Assembly: GCA_033557465.1 (NCBI GenBank)
Contig: CM066045.1
Span: 132,391,596-132,455,595, forward strand
Direction: 5' to 3'
Origin: Ichthyophis bannanicus
Taxonomy: Eukaryota; Chordata; Amphibia; Gymnophiona; Ichthyophiidae
DNA length: 64,000 bases
The translations under genes and the position numbers were made by a program. The first letter of the stretch is position 1. Each line of letters opens with the position of its first letter. The notes under the pieces were generated by a model that saw only the letters and a program-made list of their open reading frames with translations, searched no databases and was not told where the DNA came from. Below are positions 60,717 through 64,000 of this stretch, piece after piece.

Positions 60717-61762
60717 AAAGGGTAGTCCTTGCTTCCCTCCTGCTGCCTCGGGAGGTGGAAGAGGTCGCCTTGGCCTCCAGGCGGCCCTCCACCCGGAAGT
60801 CCTATGCTCTTAAGTGACATCGGTTCTCCGTGTGGTGTGCTCAGCAGTCTGAGAATCCCTTTTCCTGCTTGGTGGCAGTGGTCTTGCAATATTTGCTTTA
60901 CCTCTCCAATCTGGGCCTTAAGTCCAACTCTGTCAGGGTCCACCACAGTGCTCTCTCTGCGCATCACGCACTGGTGGATGGCAGGCCTCTTTCCAACCAC
61001 CCTTTGGTGGCTCGTTTTCTCAGAGGCCTCCTTCTCCTTAAACCTCCTTTGCGCCCACCAGCCCCTGAATGGGATCTGAATGTGGTCTTGCAGTGGATTA
61101 CCTGTCCGCCCTTTGAACCTATGGCTACCTGCCCTGTTCGTTTCCTTTCCTGGAAAACCTTGTTTTTTGTAGCCCTTACCTCTGCTAGTCGCGTTAGTGA
61201 ACTGCAGGCCCTAGTGTCTGATCCTCCTTACACTAGGTTCTACAGGAATAGGGTAGTCTTACGGACTCACCCTAAGTTTCTTCCAGAAGTGGTTTCTCCT
61301 TTTCATCTCAACCAGGAGGTGGTTCTTCCGACCTTCTTTCCCAGGCCGCACACCAGCCGGGCTGAAATGGTCCTGCATAACCTGGACTGTAGGAGGGCCT
61401 TGTCCTTCTACCTTGACCATACGAGGGAGCATAGGAGGGCTGTTCAACTCTTCGTTTCTTTTGACCCCAATAACTTGGGGCTACCTGTCTCCAAGCGTAC
61501 TTTGTCCATATGGGTTGCTGACTGTATCGCTTGGGCTTATGGAGCAGCCGGCCTCTCGTTGGAGGGTCGAGTCACGGCTCATCGTGTCAGGGCGAAGGCT
61601 GCGTCAGTGACTCATCTCCGCTCTGTTCCGTTGGCAGACATCTGCCGGGCCGCTACTTCGTCTTCAAGCCAGACTTTTGCGGCCCATTACTGCCTGGAGA
61701 GGGAGTCCCGCAGAGACAGTGCTTTCGGTCAGGCAGTCCTCCATAATCTCTTTGAGGTTTAG
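60690..61762 (+). pseudogene. Dirs-M tyrosine recombinase, one nonsense codon
   Basis: DGLAAERVVLASLLLPREVEEVALASRRPSTRKSYALK is followed by TGA (about 60816, Trp in Dirs-C). The frame is then open from 60830 to 61762. Catalytic residues are present: SASRVSEL (Arg kept, the preceding Arg is Ser), HRVRAKAAS and AAHYCLE. TSSSSQTF replaces TWSSSQTF. Apart from the stop it looks complete. Confidence 0.86.
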
Positions 61763-61899
61763 GCAACTCCTACCCTCCGGCCCTGGTGTTGGGCTACCGG
61801 TCGGGGCGTTTTCAGAGAAGATTCCTTCCTTCTGTGCTACTGAGCTGGAGGGAGCTCATTTTTCCGCTTGAGGTCTCCGGTAGCCTTAAGCTAGGGAGT

Positions 61900-61997
61900 C
61901 CCATATGTGACGACTGACTTCCTGCTTGGTCCTGGAGAAAGAGTAGTTACTCACCTGTAACAGGTGTTCTCCAGGAGCAGCAGGAATCAGTCCTCAC
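61900..61997 (+). repeat. Dirs-M ICR
   Basis: CCCATATGTGACG to CAGTCCTCAC, joint GGAG-AA-AGAGTAG, which complements its own ACTACTCT terminus at 62262. Confidence 0.9.
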
Positions 61998-62077
61998 AAC
62001 CCTCCCTCCTCCCCTTGGAGTTGCAGTCATATGATTTATTTTGCTAATTTTTTGCTGTCTTTTAGCTATGTCATCAG

Positions 62078-62262
62078 ACTGAGCAAGATGGCACCCTTGG
62101 GCTGGAAGGGGACCGCGCATGCGCGCTGCAATTCTCAAAGGCTTTCTTTGAAAGCTGGGGAAATTGCTCCGCAAGGGCTCCGTCGGCGCCGACGTCACCC
62201 ATATGTGAGGACTGATTCCTGCTGCTCCTGGAGAACACCTGTTACAGGTGAGTAACTACTCT
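62078..62262 (+). repeat. Dirs-M right inverted terminal repeat
   Basis: GACTGAGCAAGATGGC at the inner edge, CGCGCATGCGCG and CGTCGGCGCCGACG kept, then the hairpin, CAGGTGAGT and ACTACTCT. Confidence 0.9.
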
Positions 62263-63199
62263 ATCTCCAGGAACAAGCAGGAATGTAGTCTTCACATATG
62301 GGTATCATCAGTACCGACGGAACCTGCACGGGAACGCTCCCCAGCATCCAATAGGAACGCTTTTGGGAGCATCCCTCAGCACATGCGCGCTGCCTTCCCG
62401 CCTTTCCAACTGTCCCTCTTCAGTTCTTCGTTTTCCGTGGAGCTGATAAGACCCATACCCTGTCACCGCAGAAAATTCCATCTTTAAAATTGTTTTCTTG
62501 TGGTCGCGTTTGCCTCCACACAACGCCTACCGGTACCGCCGTTTCTTTTCTTTTCTTTAAAAAAAAAAAAAGAAACTTGAACTGTTTCTCTTCAGAAACC
62601 TTTCTTTTTCGGTGCTAGGCGCCATTTTGGGCATTTGGCCCCATATTCCTGAAACATGGAAAAACCAACTAGTGGTTTCAAAAAATGTACTAAGTGTGGC
62701 GGCACCATTTCCGTCACTGACACCCATGATTGGTGTCTTAAATGTTTAGGACCTGAACATTCTCCATCTGAATGTCTCTCCTGTATGGGGAAGACAGAAC
62801 CGGGCTGCAAAGCTCGGTACCCTCTTTTCCTCGGATGCCAGATCCATTGCATCGACATCTTCAAGGGCCTCTTCTTCCTCCCATGGATCTCAGATAACTA
62901 AACATGAAAGCCGGTCCTCAAAGGGTAGCTCTCCTGCTAAGTATCGAGAGGCCATTGGCATTGCCCTTGAAGGAACCACACCGGCAAAACATCCCCGGCG
63001 GGAGGTTCAGCTTCCAAAGCATCAATGGGGCTTCAGGATATTCTCGAGGCCCCGACCTCGCAAGAACTACCTGTGCCATGCTCAGGGGTCCCGGCTGTTT
63101 TCACCGGTACCGATACCCAAGCATCAGCAGCGTCGATAGACCAGAGGTTCCTCGCTATCGAATGCAGTATTGCAGCTCTGCTCACAGCTGTGGTACCGT
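62263..63199 (+). mobile_element. Dirs-N: 5' end of a Dirs-B-type DIRS copy
   Basis: It starts AT-CTCCAGGAACAAGC immediately after Dirs-M. The left repeat (to about 62430) has CATCCAATAGG with a CCAAT box. Gag begins at 62656. The element is cut at 63199 by the 3' end of CR1-c. Same family as Dirs-B and Dirs-I. Confidence 0.83.
62656..63199 (+). pseudogene. Dirs-N gag, N-terminal part
   Basis: The ATG opens MEKPTSGFKKCTKCGGTISVTD with the zinc-like motif intact to CLSC. A shift near 62800 ends the frame at 62901. Later pieces (for example QASAASIDQRFLAIECSIAALLTAVV, 63120-63200) follow Dirs-I gag in another frame. It is truncated by the CR1 insertion. Confidence 0.8.
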
Positions 63200-64000
63200 T
63201 ACATAAGAACATAAGATATGCCATACTGGGTCAGACCAAGGTCCATCAAGCCCAGCATTCTGTTTCCAACAGTGGCCAGTCTAGGTCATATGTACCTAGC
63301 AGTTTCCCCAAGGGACACAGGTTCCACAATGCTTGTATTGGTTCAAGCATTGATATCCTGGGTCCCTTCTTAATAATGGTTTATGGACCTTTCCTCCAGG
63401 AACCTGTCTAAACCTTTTTTAAGCCCAGCTACACTAACAGCCTTTACTACATCCTCCGGTAACAAATTCCAGAGTTTGATTACACGTTGAGTGAAAAAAT
63501 ATTTTCTATTATTAGTCTTAAATAGTTTACCCTGTAGCTTCATTGCATGTCCCCTAGTCTTTCTATATTCTGATAAGGTAAACAATCGATCTACGTTTAC
63601 CCGTTCCACTCCGTTCATTAATTTATAGACTTCTATCATATCTCCCCTCAGCCGTCTCTTTTCCATGTTAAAGAGCCCTAACCTTTTAAGCCTTTCTTCA
63701 TAATAGTATCCTTCCATCCCCTTTACCATTTTGGTGGCTCTTCTCTGAAGCTTTTCTAAAATCGCTATATCCTTTTTAAGATACGGCGACCAGAATTGCA
63801 CACAATATTCAAGGTGCGGTCTCACCATGGAACGATACAGAGGCATTATAATATCTTTTGTTTTATTTTTCATTCCTTTCCTTATGATACCTAGCATTCT
63901 ATTTGCTCTCTTGGCCGCCGCTGCACACTGGGCCGAGGGTTTTAACATGGTATCCACAATGACGCCTAAATCTTTTTCCTGGGTGGTGGTTCCTAATGTG
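63200..64000 (-). mobile_element. CR1-c: antisense CR1, 3' part, continues beyond the window
   Basis: The 3' UTR is at 63200-63405 (ATGTTCTTATGT end on the minus strand). RT C-terminus 63370-63957: [91 protein letters not shown] to FLEERS. This frame is uninterrupted for 195 codons, so the copy is younger than CR1-L and CR1-b. The RT core lies outside the window. Confidence 0.9.

Larger units (their letters stand above)
56732..62262 (+). mobile_element. Dirs-M: nearly complete DIRS copy with an RNase H deletion
   Basis: About 5531 bp. Left repeat 56732-56895, gag-RT frame 57133-60282 with only two stops, recombinase to 61762, ICR 61900-61997 and right repeat 62078-62262. It is shorter than Dirs-C because about 70 codons of RNase H and a further ~25 bases are missing. 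The right end meets the left terminus of Dirs-N at the dinucleotide core. It shares with Dirs-C the two homopolymer indels in the gag-RT linker. Confidence 0.92.

Overview
The window holds no recognisable host gene and no rRNA or tRNA gene. It is a dense, multiply nested block of retrotransposons. Most belong to the DIRS order (tyrosine-recombinase retrotransposons). The rest are CR1-type LINEs, an L2-like LINE, tRNA-derived SINEs and a fragment that looks like a Penelope-like element. This mix (many DIRS copies, CR1 and L2 LINEs, tRNA-SINEs with a conserved core) suggests a large repeat-rich vertebrate genome. An amphibian, possibly a caecilian, is my first guess and a reptile the alternative; this is inference only. 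For reference I name the DIRS copies Dirs-A to Dirs-N from left to right.

Layout. 1-3193: Dirs-A, an old, 3'-truncated copy of a divergent DIRS family. 3194-14438: Dirs-B, a decayed copy whose gag is split by Dirs-C (4602-10381) and whose RNase H is split by a SINE (12403-12633). Dirs-C is the only copy with open gag-RT-RNase H and recombinase frames and with identical 139-bp terminal repeats. 14439-18077: the 5' part of Dirs-D, lying inside the internal complementary region (ICR) of Dirs-B. 18078-23847: Dirs-E, complete, with its recombinase tyrosine changed to cysteine. 23850-24092: Penelope-like fragment with a hammerhead-like fold. 24093-25485: the 3' part of a Dirs-D-like copy. 25486-33044: the 3' part of Dirs-F, split by complete Dirs-G (25630-31417).

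33045-56640: an old DIRS copy, Dirs-H, whose gag stops at about 34786 and resumes at about 54750. The intervening 20 kb begins and ends as a single antisense CR1 (CR1-L). CR1-L has tandem ~310-bp units in its 5' region and was later broken up by an L2-like LINE, Dirs-I, Dirs-J (itself hit by a second antisense CR1 carrying a SINE), Dirs-K and Dirs-L. 56732-62262: Dirs-M, nearly complete. 62263-63199: the 5' end of Dirs-N, abutting Dirs-M exactly at the TT/AT core. 63200-64000: the 3' part of a third antisense CR1.

How the parts work together. A complete DIRS copy here reads: left inverted repeat, gag with a Cys/His zinc-like motif, RT (YLDD), RNase H, a Dam-like methyltransferase-type region, a tyrosine recombinase in an overlapping frame, an ICR of about 98 bp, and a right inverted repeat. 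The ICR is the reverse complement of the right terminus joined to the left terminus, the arrangement expected if a circular DNA intermediate is made and integrated by the recombinase. Where empty sites can be rebuilt (Dirs-C in Dirs-B, Dirs-L in CR1-L, Dirs-G in Dirs-F) there is no target duplication, only a shared TT-like dinucleotide.
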